Positions 8,400 through 17,537 of a DNA stretch of 33,330 nucleotides are shown in pieces (the stretch's first letter is position 1; each line of letters opens with the position of its first letter). Source of the DNA: Methylocystaceae bacterium (GTDB lineage Bacteria > Pseudomonadota > Alphaproteobacteria > Rhizobiales > Beijerinckiaceae); contig PLAI01000104.1 in NCBI GenBank assembly GCA_003134075.1, forward strand, positions 33,123 to 66,452, read 5' to 3'. Below the pieces are notes generated by a model. The model worked only from the letters and a program-made list of their open reading frames with translations, was not told where the DNA came from and ran no database searches. The position numbers and the translations under genes were made by a program.

Positions 8400-8730
8400 C
8401 TCTTGGGCGCCGCCTCCATATGGCATTTCGCATTCGATTGCGTAAAGGCGGCGCAGGCCATCGAGGAGGCTGTAGCTTGGGTGCCTGAAGGAAGAGCCAC
8501 GAATCCAGGACCTTGTATTGTGTTCCTTGGAAGGAATTCGCCGGCGAGACGATCGGCGCGCGCCAATCGAGCACGTAGCATATTGCGCGCGCGGCTTCGC
8601 CTATGGTGATCGGCGCGTTGGCGGCGCGGTTCACGATTTGGTTTTCGAAGTGCTGGGCGGCGGCGAGAATGGCGGATATTTGATCCCCGACATAGAGCCC
8701 TTCTCCGACCGCATTCGGGTCGCCCCAGAG
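8400..8730 (-). pseudogene. Nucleotide-sugar epimerase (GDP-fucose-synthase-like) C-terminal remnant
   Basis: Read on the minus strand, the segment from 8730 carries LWGDPNAVGEGLYVGDQISA, then NQIVNRAANAPITIGEAARA and KVLDSWLF. These align by eye with the WGDG..REF.YVDD, VN.GSG.EI.I.ELA and KLLDSSR blocks of the SDR C-terminal domain in GDP-L-fucose-synthase-like enzymes. Near 8495 a one-base shift is needed to continue with HPSYSLLDGLRRLYAIECEM, the usual LGW.P..SL.DGL ending. The Rossmann half is gone, cut at the transposase that begins near 8739. It once preceded the flavoprotein gene in the same direction. Confidence 0.65.
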
Positions 8731-8738
8731 TGGAGCCG

Positions 8739-9864
8739 ATGACCAAATTGCTCGGACGGCTCGTCACGATCGTCGATGTGATCGGCCTCGAAGCCTTCGT
8801 TCCCGAACCGCCGAGAGGGACCGGGCGACCGCCCGAGTATCGCCGCGCACTGGCCAGGGGCTTCGTCGCCAAGACCGGGCTCGGCATCCCAACCACAAGC
8901 GCCCTCATCGAGCGACTCGCCATCGACAAGTCATTGCGCCGGATCCTTGGTTGGGAGCGATGCGCGCAGGTCCCGTCCGAAGCCACGTTTTCCCGCGCCT
9001 TCGCCGAGTTCGCGCAAGGCGAACTGCCCGACAAGATGCACGCGGCGCTGATTGAACGCGCGCTCGGCGGGCGCATCATCGGCGCGATCGCGCGCGATGC
9101 CACCGAGATCGAGGCGCGCGAAAAGCCGGTCGAGAAAAGCAAAAACGACAAGGGCGGCCCTTCGCCGCCGTCGCCCACCAGCGCGGCGCCGACCGTTGTC
9201 GCCGAGCCGCGAAGGAAGCGCGGACGCCCGCGCAAGGGTAAGGAGCGGCCAAAAGCCGAAGCCACCACGTCTCGAACGGCAAACAACGCAGAGCGTCCCT
9301 CAGATGCTCGCCGATCTCTCCACCGCGTGTGATGTCGGCGCCAAGAAGAACAGCAAGGGCTATAAGGAGACATGGATTGGCTATAAGCTGCATATCGACG
9401 TCGCCAGCGGTCAAATTCCTGTCGCTTGCGTGCTGACCTCGGCCTCCGTGCATGACAGCCAAGTCGCCATTCCCTTGATGACCATGACCAGCGCCCGCGT
9501 CTCCTACCTCTATGATCTGATGGACTCGGCCTATGACGCCGCCGCCATCGCCGCACAAAGCGTGGCGCTCGGCCACGTCCCGTTGATTGATCGCAACTTT
9601 CGCGCACAGCACGAAGCAAAAACCGAATGCGCCGAGGAAGTCGCGCGCATGAAATTCATCCACCTGCCCGACCCGGATGACGTGCTCTACGACTTCCGCA
9701 CCATGGTCGAACGCATCAACGGACGATTGAAGGACGAATTCGGCGGCAGGTTCGTGCGCGTGCGCGGAGCGGTCAAGGTGAAATGCCAACTGATGTTCGG
9801 CATCCTCGCCCTCACCGTCGATCAAATATTCCGCGTCGGACCCTTCACGCCGGCGCCCACCTGA
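8739..9864 (+). pseudogene. IS5/IS1182-like DDE transposase with a frameshift
   Basis: The N-terminal part (frame 3) reads GRPPEYRRALARGFVAKTGL and VPSEATFSRAFAEFAQGELP, a DUF772-like block, followed by AIARDATEIEARE with the first catalytic Asp. Near 9240, in the basic RGRPRKG linker, the reading must move to frame 1. There it continues with MLADLSTACDVGAKKNSKGY, YKLHIDVASG, LYDLMDSAYDAAAIAA (second Asp) and TMVERINGRLKDEFGGR (catalytic Glu). All three acidic residues survive, so only the frameshift inactivates it. The shift direction (3 to 1) is not that of programmed -1 frameshifting. IS family assignment is approximate. Confidence 0.75.
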
Positions 9865-10138
9865 CCTTCGACCACAGCGCGCCAATCGGCGACAAAAAAA
9901 TCACGCGTTCGATTAGTTTTGCAAGCAGCTCCCCATACTGAAAATTCAGTCTTTCCTTGGCGTTTTTCTGGGTCTTTTGGATTTTGACCTTCAAATCACG
10001 AGCAGAGTGTCGCCGGGCGGCCGAAAAATTACCAGGTGGCTCCGTCGCGCCGCTTACCTTCTTTCTCCATTCCGACGCATTGGCGGCAAGAACGCCAATA
10101 CCCAACACCCCGACGGGACACGTAGCTTTGCTGTGTCA
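9865..10138. other. Stretch without a recognisable gene
   Basis: The segment lies between the transposase stop and the hairpin after the next gene. A minus-strand open frame covers most of it, but I recognise no family. It probably includes the right end of the DDE element. Confidence 0.4.
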
Positions 10139-10166
10139 TGAGCGATCCTGGGCTGAGGATCGCTCA
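10139..10166 (-). terminator. Perfect hairpin at the glycosyltransferase stop codon
   Basis: TGAGCGATCCT (10139-10149) and AGGATCGCTCA (10156-10166) pair over 11 bp around a 6-base loop. The stem contains the TGA stop of the minus-strand glycosyltransferase. No clear T-run follows, so it may be a weak intrinsic terminator or an mRNA 3'-end stabiliser. Confidence 0.45.
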
Positions 10167-11030
10167 CATCAATTTGAAAAATCCCCGCAAGGGCTTTGGC
10201 ACCGCTTCAATGCGCTCGCGGATTCGCGCAAGCTTTTCTTCGTTCCGGCTCATCGGCGATTGTTGCGATAGCGCATTGCGGATTCGCTGTTCGATTTCCG
10301 GATCTACACCTTTCATTTCGACGATAGGGTGCTCGATTGCGCCAAGCTCTCGCGCCAGCGCGTCGAATTCGCGCGTTTCGAATTTTCGAGTCGTGACAGT
10401 CGCCCCGCAACAATAGGTTCCACTGCCCGGTTTCTCGATTTCATAACGGACGAATTTTGCTATGACCTCCTCTGGCGATCTCACAATGTTGTGGAAATGC
10501 ACGAGATATGCGTTGGAGGGCGCTATACGCACCGACTCGAGGACAAATCCGGGAGTATGAATATCATCCTTGTAAACCACGTCGCGATGACGAAAGGCGC
10601 GAACCTGGGGATCGTGATGAAACGGGGCCAGCTGATCGAAAAGTTCCTCCTGGGTCGCAGACTGTAAAGGAAAACTGTCCGGAGCCGCGCCCAGTCGGGC
10701 ATAAGCGATGGCCTGCTCCCGTGTGCGCTTCACGGCACGGTTCGTAAAGTCTATCATCCGGCGGGAAGGAAACTCGTCGTCGTCCATCCGCAAAACCCAT
10801 TCCTCCTGGACGAAGTCGGGCAATTGCGAAAGTCCCGACTCCACAAAGTTCTTCGGGAAGGAGATCGGCCTCGCATCTTCTCCGAGTTCGCGAAGGATCG
10901 AACTCGTCGCGTCAGTGGTCTTATCATGAACAAGATAGAGTGGGCGCAACCCAAGCCTTCTATAGGCCCGTGCGATAATCCCAATCCATCGGGCGCTGTC
11001 CCGCGTGAAGATCACGATACGAAAATTCAT
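10164..11030 (-). CDS. Glycosyltransferase, GT-A type
   Basis: A 288-residue protein with a GT2-like start (MNFRIVIFTRDSARWIGIIA) and a VHDKTTDATSSIL segment resembling the nucleotide-binding turn. A clear acidic metal-binding motif WVLRMDDDEFPS lies at residues 79-90 (DDD at 83-85). It probably transfers a sugar from a nucleotide donor to a growing glycan at the cytoplasmic face. The ATG at 11030 is preferred over one further upstream because homology begins there and AAGGA sits six bases before it. A perfect hairpin overlaps its stop codon. No membrane segment is evident. Donor unknown. Confidence 0.75.
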   Translation of the reverse strand: MNFRIVIFTRDSARWIGIIARAYRRLGLRPLYLVHDKTTDATSSILRELGEDARPISFPKNFVESGLSQLPDFVQEEWVLRMDDDEFPSRRMIDFTNRAVKRTREQAIAYARLGAAPDSFPLQSATQEELFDQLAPFHHDPQVRAFRHRDVVYKDDIHTPGFVLESVRIAPSNAYLVHFHNIVRSPEEVIAKFVRYEIEKPGSGTYCCGATVTTRKFETREFDALARELGAIEHPIVEMKGVDPEIEQRIRNALSQQSPMSRNEEKLARIRERIEAVPKPLRGFFKLM

Positions 11031-11597
11031 GGGTTTCCTTTTCCCAGTCCAGAAGGTCTTCGAGCGATGGACGGCATCCGCCTGGACGCCTGCCGCGGTG
11101 TCGCTCTCGTCGAACGGCCGGCCAATCGCCCCCATGAGCGGCGCCGATCAAGCTTCATTTGTGCATGAACAAAAGCTGCGAGCAATTGAGATTTTGTCCG
11201 GCAGCCAAAGGCTTGGCCCACCAGACCGCCCGCCGGCGACTCAACTTTGTGAAGTTCACTGTTTCGAAGGCCTCGCCCCTTCTGTCGCAACTCTAGGGGC
11301 TTACCCCTCCCGCCATCGGGAATATGGCGTTCCGCAACCACCTTTTGTTCCCCCCCTGCAGGAACTCGACGCCATCGAAGGCAGAGCCGGCTTCAACGGG
11401 TGGGCCGAAAATCGTACACTCGAAGCGATCCGCCGGAAACCATATCAATCAACGCGAGCGCGTGTAAAGTCGCCGTGCATGATTGCGAATGCAACCGCTT
11501 TGCAAGCCGAGCGCGGCGTAATGGCCGCCCACTGCCACAACGAGGCGCACTACATATCGCTGCGGAGCTCTGCCGCGCCGCCATGCATTGAGAAGCA
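11031..11597. other. Intergenic stretch between two glycosyltransferase genes
   Basis: A long plus-strand open frame crosses this region, but it also runs antisense through the start of the next gene and shows no family resemblance; I treat it as a shadow. No intact gene, repeat or RNA gene is visible. It is large enough to hold the promoter of the downstream minus-strand gene and possibly a deleted gene. Confidence 0.5.
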
Positions 11598-12764
11598 TCA
11601 AGCCTTCCAAAGCCAATTGCCGAAATTAGTGAGAGGATTGCCCAATACCCTACCGGCCGTCAGAAAGAATTCCGCCACGGGCTTCAACCAGGGACGCGGA
11701 CCAGATTCCAGGTCCGACGGAAGAGCCGCGATTGGCCCGGCGACCTCGTTGAAAATTTGTCGCCCTCGTTCGATCTGGTCGTTCAGCGCGGTCTCCAGGC
11801 GCGCGCAACCCTTCTGCAAGCTGTTGACGAAAGCGGCCGGCTCGGACGGAAACATCTCCAACTGGTCGGGGGGCACAGAACCGCAATATCCGCGCACCAT
11901 CTCGAACAGCCCCCGCTGGGAAGCTTCGGCCGTGCGACAGTTGATCGTCGCCTTCCGGAATTGCGCCCACAGCCGCTCGTCGGTCTCGTAGGGAAGGGGG
12001 AGCGTGCGGAGTTTTTCCTCGACCAAGGCGTGACGCCGGAAATAGTCCTCATCATTGGCGGAACCGCTGTAGGTGCTTTTGGACATGCGCATGACGGCGA
12101 CTGGCGTGTCGATGAACACGGTCCCGTGCAAGGCGGCCAACGCATGGAATAGGAAATAATCGCTTTGCGGGCCGAGCGCCTCGTCGAAATCGCCAAGCTC
12201 CGCCATAGAGGCGCGCTTCGCAATCGCCGAGAAGCCAGGAATCACCATATGATGAGAAACAAACCTCGTCAGCGCCTCTTGCGGCGGAATGAACCGCATG
12301 GGAATCCCCATGGCGCTGGCTTCTACCCAGGCATGGCCGCGCCGACCCGGGATGTATGAACCCATCAAGCCTAATGGCCGACCGTCGTCGCCGGCAATGA
12401 CCGCGGTGCGCGCATAGGCGACCGCCGCTTGCGGGAAACGTTGCAGCGCGGCCACGACGAGCTCGAAGTAGCGAGGATTTGAGATATAGTCGTCGGCTGC
12501 AAGCAAGCACACCAATTCACCGCTACAAAGCTCAAGGCAGCGCCGAACGGCCGCATGAGCCCCACGATTGTGCGGAAGTTTTTCGGCGATAATCCGTGAA
12601 TCCCGGTCACGATAGTGTTCGATGATCGCCCAGCTGTCATCCGTCGAACCATCGTCAACGACCCACAATTGCCAATTTTGGTAGGTTTGCGAGAGGACAC
12701 CCTCCAATGCTTGCGCGATGAAAGCTGCGTGATTGTAATTCGCGAGGATTACCGCGATTTTCAT
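11598..12764 (-). CDS. Family 2 glycosyltransferase
   Basis: A 388-residue GT2 enzyme. The GT-A fold begins MKIAVILANYNHAAFIAQAL. The nucleotide-binding VVDDGSTD is at residues 35-42, and the DXD-type motif AADDY at about 89-93 would bind divalent metal and donor sugar. A long C-terminal region (about 200-388) lacks obvious membrane helices and may bind the acceptor. GAGGGG seven bases before the ATG supports the start at 12764. It lies in the same direction as the following glycosyltransferase but is separated by nearly 570 bases, so co-transcription is uncertain. Donor sugar unknown. Confidence 0.88.
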   Translation of the reverse strand: MKIAVILANYNHAAFIAQALEGVLSQTYQNWQLWVVDDGSTDDSWAIIEHYRDRDSRIIAEKLPHNRGAHAAVRRCLELCSGELVCLLAADDYISNPRYFELVVAALQRFPQAAVAYARTAVIAGDDGRPLGLMGSYIPGRRGHAWVEASAMGIPMRFIPPQEALTRFVSHHMVIPGFSAIAKRASMAELGDFDEALGPQSDYFLFHALAALHGTVFIDTPVAVMRMSKSTYSGSANDEDYFRRHALVEEKLRTLPLPYETDERLWAQFRKATINCRTAEASQRGLFEMVRGYCGSVPPDQLEMFPSEPAAFVNSLQKGCARLETALNDQIERGRQIFNEVAGPIAALPSDLESGPRPWLKPVAEFFLTAGRVLGNPLTNFGNWLWKA

Positions 12765-13129
12765 GCCATGCCCCTCAATAAGTTGATCGGCCGCAGTGGA
12801 GGGTTCGGATGACGTCTTAGCGCATCGTTGCCTGAAGCGCTTGCCTTTGTCGATCCAGAACCAGCGTTAGTTTCCTGCGGCCCCTAACCCCCAGTGGATC
12901 ACCCGAACGTATCTTCCGCGAATATTCCTTGGCCGGGATATTTACAAGAGCTATGTGAAGGGGGCTCTCGTTGCAACGAAACGCTTGGCTTTGGCAGCTG
13001 CACTGTGTGTACGGGGCGGCGCAATAATCGGCCCGGTGAGCGGCGCATGGTGCGGCCGCGTGGCGGCGTAAAACCCGGCCAGTTTTAGGCTGAGCCTTAC
13101 CGAAGCTTGATTCGGGAGGGCGGCCGAGG
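12765..13129. other. Intergenic stretch with a possible coding fragment
   Basis: No intact gene. On the plus strand, from a stop near 12872, about 60 codons without a start read through RIFLGRDIYKSYVKGALVA and ALCVRGGAIIGPVSGAW to a TAA near 13071. This could be the tail of a lost protein; the family is not recognised. The remainder probably holds the outer end of the IS21-type element that follows. Confidence 0.35.
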
Positions 13130-13461
13130 ATGTTTGCGGTGGAGACCTACGCGGCGGTTCGATGCTTTGTTTTCATTGAGGGAAAGAGCCCGCGTGAGGC
13201 GGCGCGCGTTTTTGGGTTGGCCAGGACACGGTGGCGAAGATGTGCCGCTATTCGGCTCCGCCCGGTTGCATGCGCACCAAGCCGCCGGAGCGGCCGAAGT
13301 TGGGTCCGCTGACCCCGGCGATCGACGCGATCCTCGAAGCCGACAAGACGGCGCCGCCCAAGCGACGGCACACGGCGAAGCGGATTTTCGAACGCCTTCG
13401 GGACGAGCTCGGCTTTGCCGGCGGCTACACCGTGGTGAAGGATTACGAGCGGCTCCCGTGA
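13130..13461 (+). pseudogene. istA: IS21-family transposase istA, frameshifted N-terminal remnant
   Basis: The sequence starts MFAVETYAAVRCFVFIEGKS and PREAARVFGL, the IS21 helix-turn-helix region. It needs a one-base shift near 13222 to continue with DTVAKMCRYSAPPGC, then PKLGPLTPAIDAILEADKTA and HTAKRIFERLRDELGF. It ends at YERLP with a TGA at 13459-13461, where family members continue into the DDE domain. About 110 of some 500 residues remain and no istB follows. Inactive. Confidence 0.8.
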
Positions 13462-13730
13462 AATCCGGCCGTGTCAATGCGACAAGCTCCGATTCGGGTT
13501 GTCGCCCCTAGATTCACACATCCCGGCCGCCGGGAATCCCCCAACCGCCATCAAAGATCAGAGAACTTAACAGCCCTGTCGAACGCGCTCACAGAGGAAC
13601 TCGGAATAGAGCCAGACCGCCGATCATGTCGGCCGGGCAGAGATGATGACGAGCGAGGGAATAATGAGCCCGTTTCTTCATCCGATGGAATGTAAAAATT
13701 GACCATCCAGTGTTAACTTGCCGGCGCCCT
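13462..13730. other. Gap between istA remnant and small minus-strand gene
   Basis: No gene is visible. AACAGCCCTG at 13569-13578 repeats exactly the ten bases at 526-535 just after the ISAs1 transposase stop, so an ISAs1-type end may be buried here. Confidence 0.35.
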
Positions 13731-14111
13731 TTATTGCATAGCGTAAACAAACGGCGATGGCACCTTCGATGGCTCGGGAGTGGTCCGTTCTCGAACTGCG
13801 ACCAGCACCAAATCTTGTTTATGGCTGCGCAGGTATTCCGATGATCGAGAGAGTTGCAAGGACGTAGCCTCATCGATAAGGCGGTTGATCCGCTCCTCCT
13901 CCTCAGTCTTGATCCGCAAAATCACGGCCTCGTTCGTTATAGAAGCCTCTTCCATTAAAGAAACTCTAGCCTTCGAACCGTCATGCAAATGCCTGAGTCC
14001 GAACAGAGTGCAAAGCGTCCAATATAGCTCCATAATCTTTAAATTTATATACCTTACAAACAGAACCAAGCCGGTTTTGGCTGAACCAACTACCTTATCC
14101 CGCTTGTTCAT
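13731..14111 (-). CDS. Small hypothetical protein, possible membrane anchor
   Basis: A 126-residue protein of no recognised family. Near the N-terminus it has a mostly hydrophobic stretch (about residues 14-40, LVLFVRYINLKIMELYWTLC) with a single Arg and Lys, then a charged helical segment rich in Glu/Arg (about 65-85). The ATG at 14111 is 15 bases after the SGNH hydrolase stop and has GAGAGG about ten bases upstream; a TTG at 14141 is possible but would overlap the previous gene. It is the last gene of the AT-richer three-gene cassette, so it may serve the same modification step. Function unknown. Confidence 0.55.
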   Translation of the reverse strand: MNKRDKVVGSAKTGLVLFVRYINLKIMELYWTLCTLFGLRHLHDGSKARVSLMEEASITNEAVILRIKTEEEERINRLIDEATSLQLSRSSEYLRSHKQDLVLVAVRERTTPEPSKVPSPFVYAMQ

Positions 14112-14125
14112 TGTAGAAACCCCTC

Positions 14126-15463
14126 TCAGTTCAGGCCGCAAAGCTTCGCGATGACATCTGCATAATTTTGACCCACAATTTCATCGCCGTCGGGGCTAAG
14201 ATGGACCGGATCAACGAACATGTAATCATCTTTGCCATATTTTCCAAACTCCTTGTAGAAGTCCATTTTTGGCACATCCATCTTGTTTAGTTGCTCAGAG
14301 GCTCTTTCGAATAACGGGAATGCCAGTCTGATCACATCAATAAAAGCATTGTTCTTCTCCGAGACCTCTATATTTGTTGCCTCCAACGGATGCAAATGCC
14401 TCTTATTCCATGAAGCCGGTTGCAGCCCCCAGATAAATTGCGCTCCATTCGCTCGAACCATTGATTCGAACTGACGCTTGCGCGTGAAATATTGTCCAAG
14501 GACCGCCGGCGCCGCGCCTAGCGGACGGAAAGGCGTTCCTGTTTGAGTCTGTTGCAACTCCGCAGTTTCATGAATGATTTGCGACCAGCCCTCAAGATTA
14601 TTCTGATAGGCAAAATTGCCCTCTTTGAGGAGACGCGGATCTTGCACCATACCGTATACTATATCATTCCATCCATCGTGCGCAACGATGAAATCCGGCT
14701 TGAGTTGGAAGTTGAAAAGAACATATGTCAGTATCGAATTCATCACGACATTGGCGTGCTGGCCAAAGTTCAAAACTGTGAATCTCAAGCTTGAGCCAGA
14801 TTCCAAGGCCTTTTTATTTAAGCTTCTTTCCATGACACTGGTATACATTTGATGATGGAGCGTAAACATGCTGAATCCGGAGGATCCCCCATAGCACAGG
14901 ACCAATTTGTGTTCCGGGTCTCTGTTTTTGAAAGCTGAAAGATCGTCTGGCACCCGGAATCCAAATTGATTGATGGGTCCCACCCCGGGATATCGAAACA
15001 GGTAACCATACGGGAAATAATAGAATTCCTCTCCCACCGGTTTCGAGAGCCTGTTAAAAATATGGGCGTCCATATTCTCCGCATCTCGATCATCATATTT
15101 ACGGCCAGCGGGAAGCAAGCGTCCGTTCGCATCTATCGCGTAAAATCGGATTCGATGTGTGGAGGAACGCCACCCGGACGGCTCGAACGGCGGGATGTAG
15201 AATTTTGCATCCTTGAAGGGGTGCACAAACACAATCGATTCGAAGTTGTTAGACATCAGAACGCCAGGATCCACTACCGCGATGTCGGGCAGATAGTTTT
15301 CAATCCACGGCAGTGCTTCCGACGGCGCTACTACAGTCAAACTATTGACGCCTGTCGTATGAAACCGAAAGGCTTCAGCGATCTGCCTGGAGGTGGGTAC
15401 GTGTATGTCGGCTGGCGGATTGAAGACGACGGCGGTCCGAGCCTGCGAACTCAATTGAGTCAT
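14126..15463 (-). CDS. SGNH/GDSL-type hydrolase
   Basis: A 445-residue protein. The first half is unassigned. From residue 187 it has an SGNH hydrolase core: block I VLCYGGSSGFSMF (192-195 GGSS, nucleophile Ser), block II FGQHA (233-237), block III GWND (264-267) and block V DPVHLSPDG (Asp418, His421). Such enzymes add or remove O-acyl groups on glycans or lipids. No signal peptide is visible, so the location is uncertain. Its ATG overlaps the carbamoyltransferase stop by four bases (ATGA), indicating translational coupling. Codon use is visibly AT-richer than in the operon downstream of 19.7 kb. Substrate unknown. Confidence 0.8.
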   Translation of the reverse strand: MTQLSSQARTAVVFNPPADIHVPTSRQIAEAFRFHTTGVNSLTVVAPSEALPWIENYLPDIAVVDPGVLMSNNFESIVFVHPFKDAKFYIPPFEPSGWRSSTHRIRFYAIDANGRLLPAGRKYDDRDAENMDAHIFNRLSKPVGEEFYYFPYGYLFRYPGVGPINQFGFRVPDDLSAFKNRDPEHKLVLCYGGSSGFSMFTLHHQMYTSVMERSLNKKALESGSSLRFTVLNFGQHANVVMNSILTYVLFNFQLKPDFIVAHDGWNDIVYGMVQDPRLLKEGNFAYQNNLEGWSQIIHETAELQQTQTGTPFRPLGAAPAVLGQYFTRKRQFESMVRANGAQFIWGLQPASWNKRHLHPLEATNIEVSEKNNAFIDVIRLAFPLFERASEQLNKMDVPKMDFYKEFGKYGKDDYMFVDPVHLSPDGDEIVGQNYADVIAKLCGLN

Positions 15464-17250
15464 AGCGAAAAATCCTTCGATACGATACGATTGTTGAGAA
15501 CGACATAGTCCAGCCCGCTGTACGAAAACGTTCGCAATGCGTCAGTAGGGGTATCGACGATCGGCTCCCCTTTCAAGTTGTATGAGGTGTTCATCAACAC
15601 TCCCACACCTCTCAGCGCTTTGAATGCCTTGAGTAAGTTGTAAAAAACTAGATTAGACGTAGCGTCGACGACTTGCAAGCGCGCAGTGCCGTCCGCGTGA
15701 GTAATCGCGGGGAGTACGGCTCGGAATGCCGGAAGCACCTGATGAACCGCCAACATAAAATATTCCGGGCTCGTGCGATCGCGGAGTTCCGGGCATTCAA
15801 AATATTTGTATACTTCTTCGATCAGCACAGCGGGTGCGAAGGGACGGAATGGCTCTCGGAACTTAATGCGTTCGTTGACGATTTTTTTCATATCGGCTCG
15901 GGTTGGGTCCGCCAAAATACTGCGGTTACCCAATGCTCGGGGACCCCATTCAGCATTTCCCTGAAACCATCCAATAACGTTGCCTTCGGCCAGAAGGCGC
16001 GCAACCTCAAGGGGAAGTTGATCTGGAGAAAATGTTCCATGCAACTCAAAACCGGAGTCTGAAATCGCTTGATCGATTTCCTCATCGCGTGGACACCTGG
16101 TCCCGAGATAGGGCGAAGTAAGTGGCGCTGAACGGCGTTTACCGACGCCTTGACAAGCACGCCAAAGCGCGGCGCCAATGGCGCTGCCGGAATCTCCCGC
16201 CGCTGGGTGGATATAAAGGGAATATCCTCTTTCACGTATCAATCGACCATTGGCGAGCGAATTGAGCGCCACGCCACCGGCCAAGCATACCTCCTTAATT
16301 CCGGTCGCTCTAACCGCCGAATCCACGACGTGGAAGATGAGGTCTTCCGTTACTTTCTGTACGCTGGCGGCGATATCCGCATAGCATTTACTGGCAGCAA
16401 GAATCGCGTCTGCTTCCTGCCCAGTAATTCCTGTCGGCAAGTCCTCTTCGAGAGTCGCGAAATGCTGCTTAGGGTCGCGCGGCTGACCCAGGAGCTCGAC
16501 GAGCGCGTCCGTGTAAGGGATATCTTTCGGCGTTAAAAATTCGAAATAGTTTGTGTCGATCAAAAATCCGCCGCCTTCCTCAAGGCGGAACATCGGCCGT
16601 AAGATATCGTAATATGTAGGCTCCCCGAAGGCAGCCATACCCATTACTTTATACTCGCCTTCGTTAACTTCGAAGCCGAGAAAGGCTGTCAAAGCGCTAT
16701 AAAAGAGCCCGATCGAGTTCGGCAAAGCAGCCGATCCAAGTTTTTGTATCGTCGTACCGTTTCCAACTCCCCACGATGTAGTTTCATACTCCCCTACACC
16801 GTCCATGGTGACGATGGTGGCCGCATCGAATCCCGAACAGAAGAAAGCTGCGCTCATGTGCGATATGTGATGACCAACGTAGGAAATCTTTTCCTTCGCA
16901 ATTCCGAGCTCTTCAAATATTCGATCAGCGATTTCAAATTTGCGATATCTCAGCCACGACGCTACGGTTCGATCCAAATAGTCAGGGTTCCGTTGTCCAG
17001 CATTTTCACAACTCCACAAAATGCGATCAAATTTAAGCATTGGCACTTCGTAATATGCCACCGCCTCAATATCGGCGGCCGATACGCCGGCTGTGTGGAA
17101 GCAAAATTCTATGGCCTTCCGAGGAAAGCTTGCATCGTGTTTGATTCGTGAAAAGCGCTCCTCAATTCCGGCAGCGACGACAACGCCGTCTTTGACGAGC
17201 GCCGCTGCAGAATCGTGAAAATCAAAGGAAAGCCCCAAAATATAGCCCAT
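15460..17250 (-). CDS. Carbamoyltransferase, NodU/CmcH family
   Basis: A 596-residue NodU/CmcH-type O-carbamoyltransferase that transfers carbamoyl from carbamoyl phosphate to a sugar hydroxyl via carbamoyl-AMP. The N-terminal ASKHA-like domain shows LSFDFHDSAAALV, EERFSRIKHDASFP, VGHHISHMSAAFF (metal-binding His residues) and TMDGVGEYETTS. Later come LAGGVALNSLANG and AAGDSGSAIGAAL. The C-terminal carbamoyl-adenylate domain has EWGPRALGNRSILADPT. The ATG at 17250 (MGYILGL) is preferred by homology; an upstream ATG at 17286 would add 12 residues. The following SGNH hydrolase is translationally coupled, suggesting a sugar that is both carbamoylated and acylated or deacylated. The length is normal. 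Confidence 0.92.
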   Translation of the reverse strand: MGYILGLSFDFHDSAAALVKDGVVVAAGIEERFSRIKHDASFPRKAIEFCFHTAGVSAADIEAVAYYEVPMLKFDRILWSCENAGQRNPDYLDRTVASWLRYRKFEIADRIFEELGIAKEKISYVGHHISHMSAAFFCSGFDAATIVTMDGVGEYETTSWGVGNGTTIQKLGSAALPNSIGLFYSALTAFLGFEVNEGEYKVMGMAAFGEPTYYDILRPMFRLEEGGGFLIDTNYFEFLTPKDIPYTDALVELLGQPRDPKQHFATLEEDLPTGITGQEADAILAASKCYADIAASVQKVTEDLIFHVVDSAVRATGIKEVCLAGGVALNSLANGRLIRERGYSLYIHPAAGDSGSAIGAALWRACQGVGKRRSAPLTSPYLGTRCPRDEEIDQAISDSGFELHGTFSPDQLPLEVARLLAEGNVIGWFQGNAEWGPRALGNRSILADPTRADMKKIVNERIKFREPFRPFAPAVLIEEVYKYFECPELRDRTSPEYFMLAVHQVLPAFRAVLPAITHADGTARLQVVDATSNLVFYNLLKAFKALRGVGVLMNTSYNLKGEPIVDTPTDALRTFSYSGLDYVVLNNRIVSKDFSL

Positions 17251-17537
17251 CTCAGCTACCCCGCTCCTCTCGTCCGTTGATTTCATAACTGCGCACGTTG
17301 GCGAGTTTTGGCCGATGCAACCTCCGCCATTTAGAGCAGAATCCGATCAACCGGCACCGGTCCCACGCCCCTCGGGCGCTGCGGCTTGGGCCCGTCCCTA
17401 TTCACGCAGCTCGGATAGCGCTCTAGCCGCGAGTATCCCATAAACTATTACATTCGAGACTAACCGGATAGGCTTCAGTTCGGACGAATTTATGTGGCAC
17501 TCTGTGACATCTGTCAATCCTGCGATAGGCCGCTGTC

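Noticed and set aside
9100-9310. Programmed ribosomal frameshift in the IS5/IS1182-like transposase
   Set aside because: The required shift is from frame 3 to frame 1 (not -1), there is no slippery heptamer at the join, and an indel in the basic linker explains it.
11005-11991. 328-codon plus-strand open frame
   Set aside because: It runs antisense into the 3' end of an obvious GT2 gene, shows no family resemblance and has composition expected of a shadow frame in GC-rich DNA.
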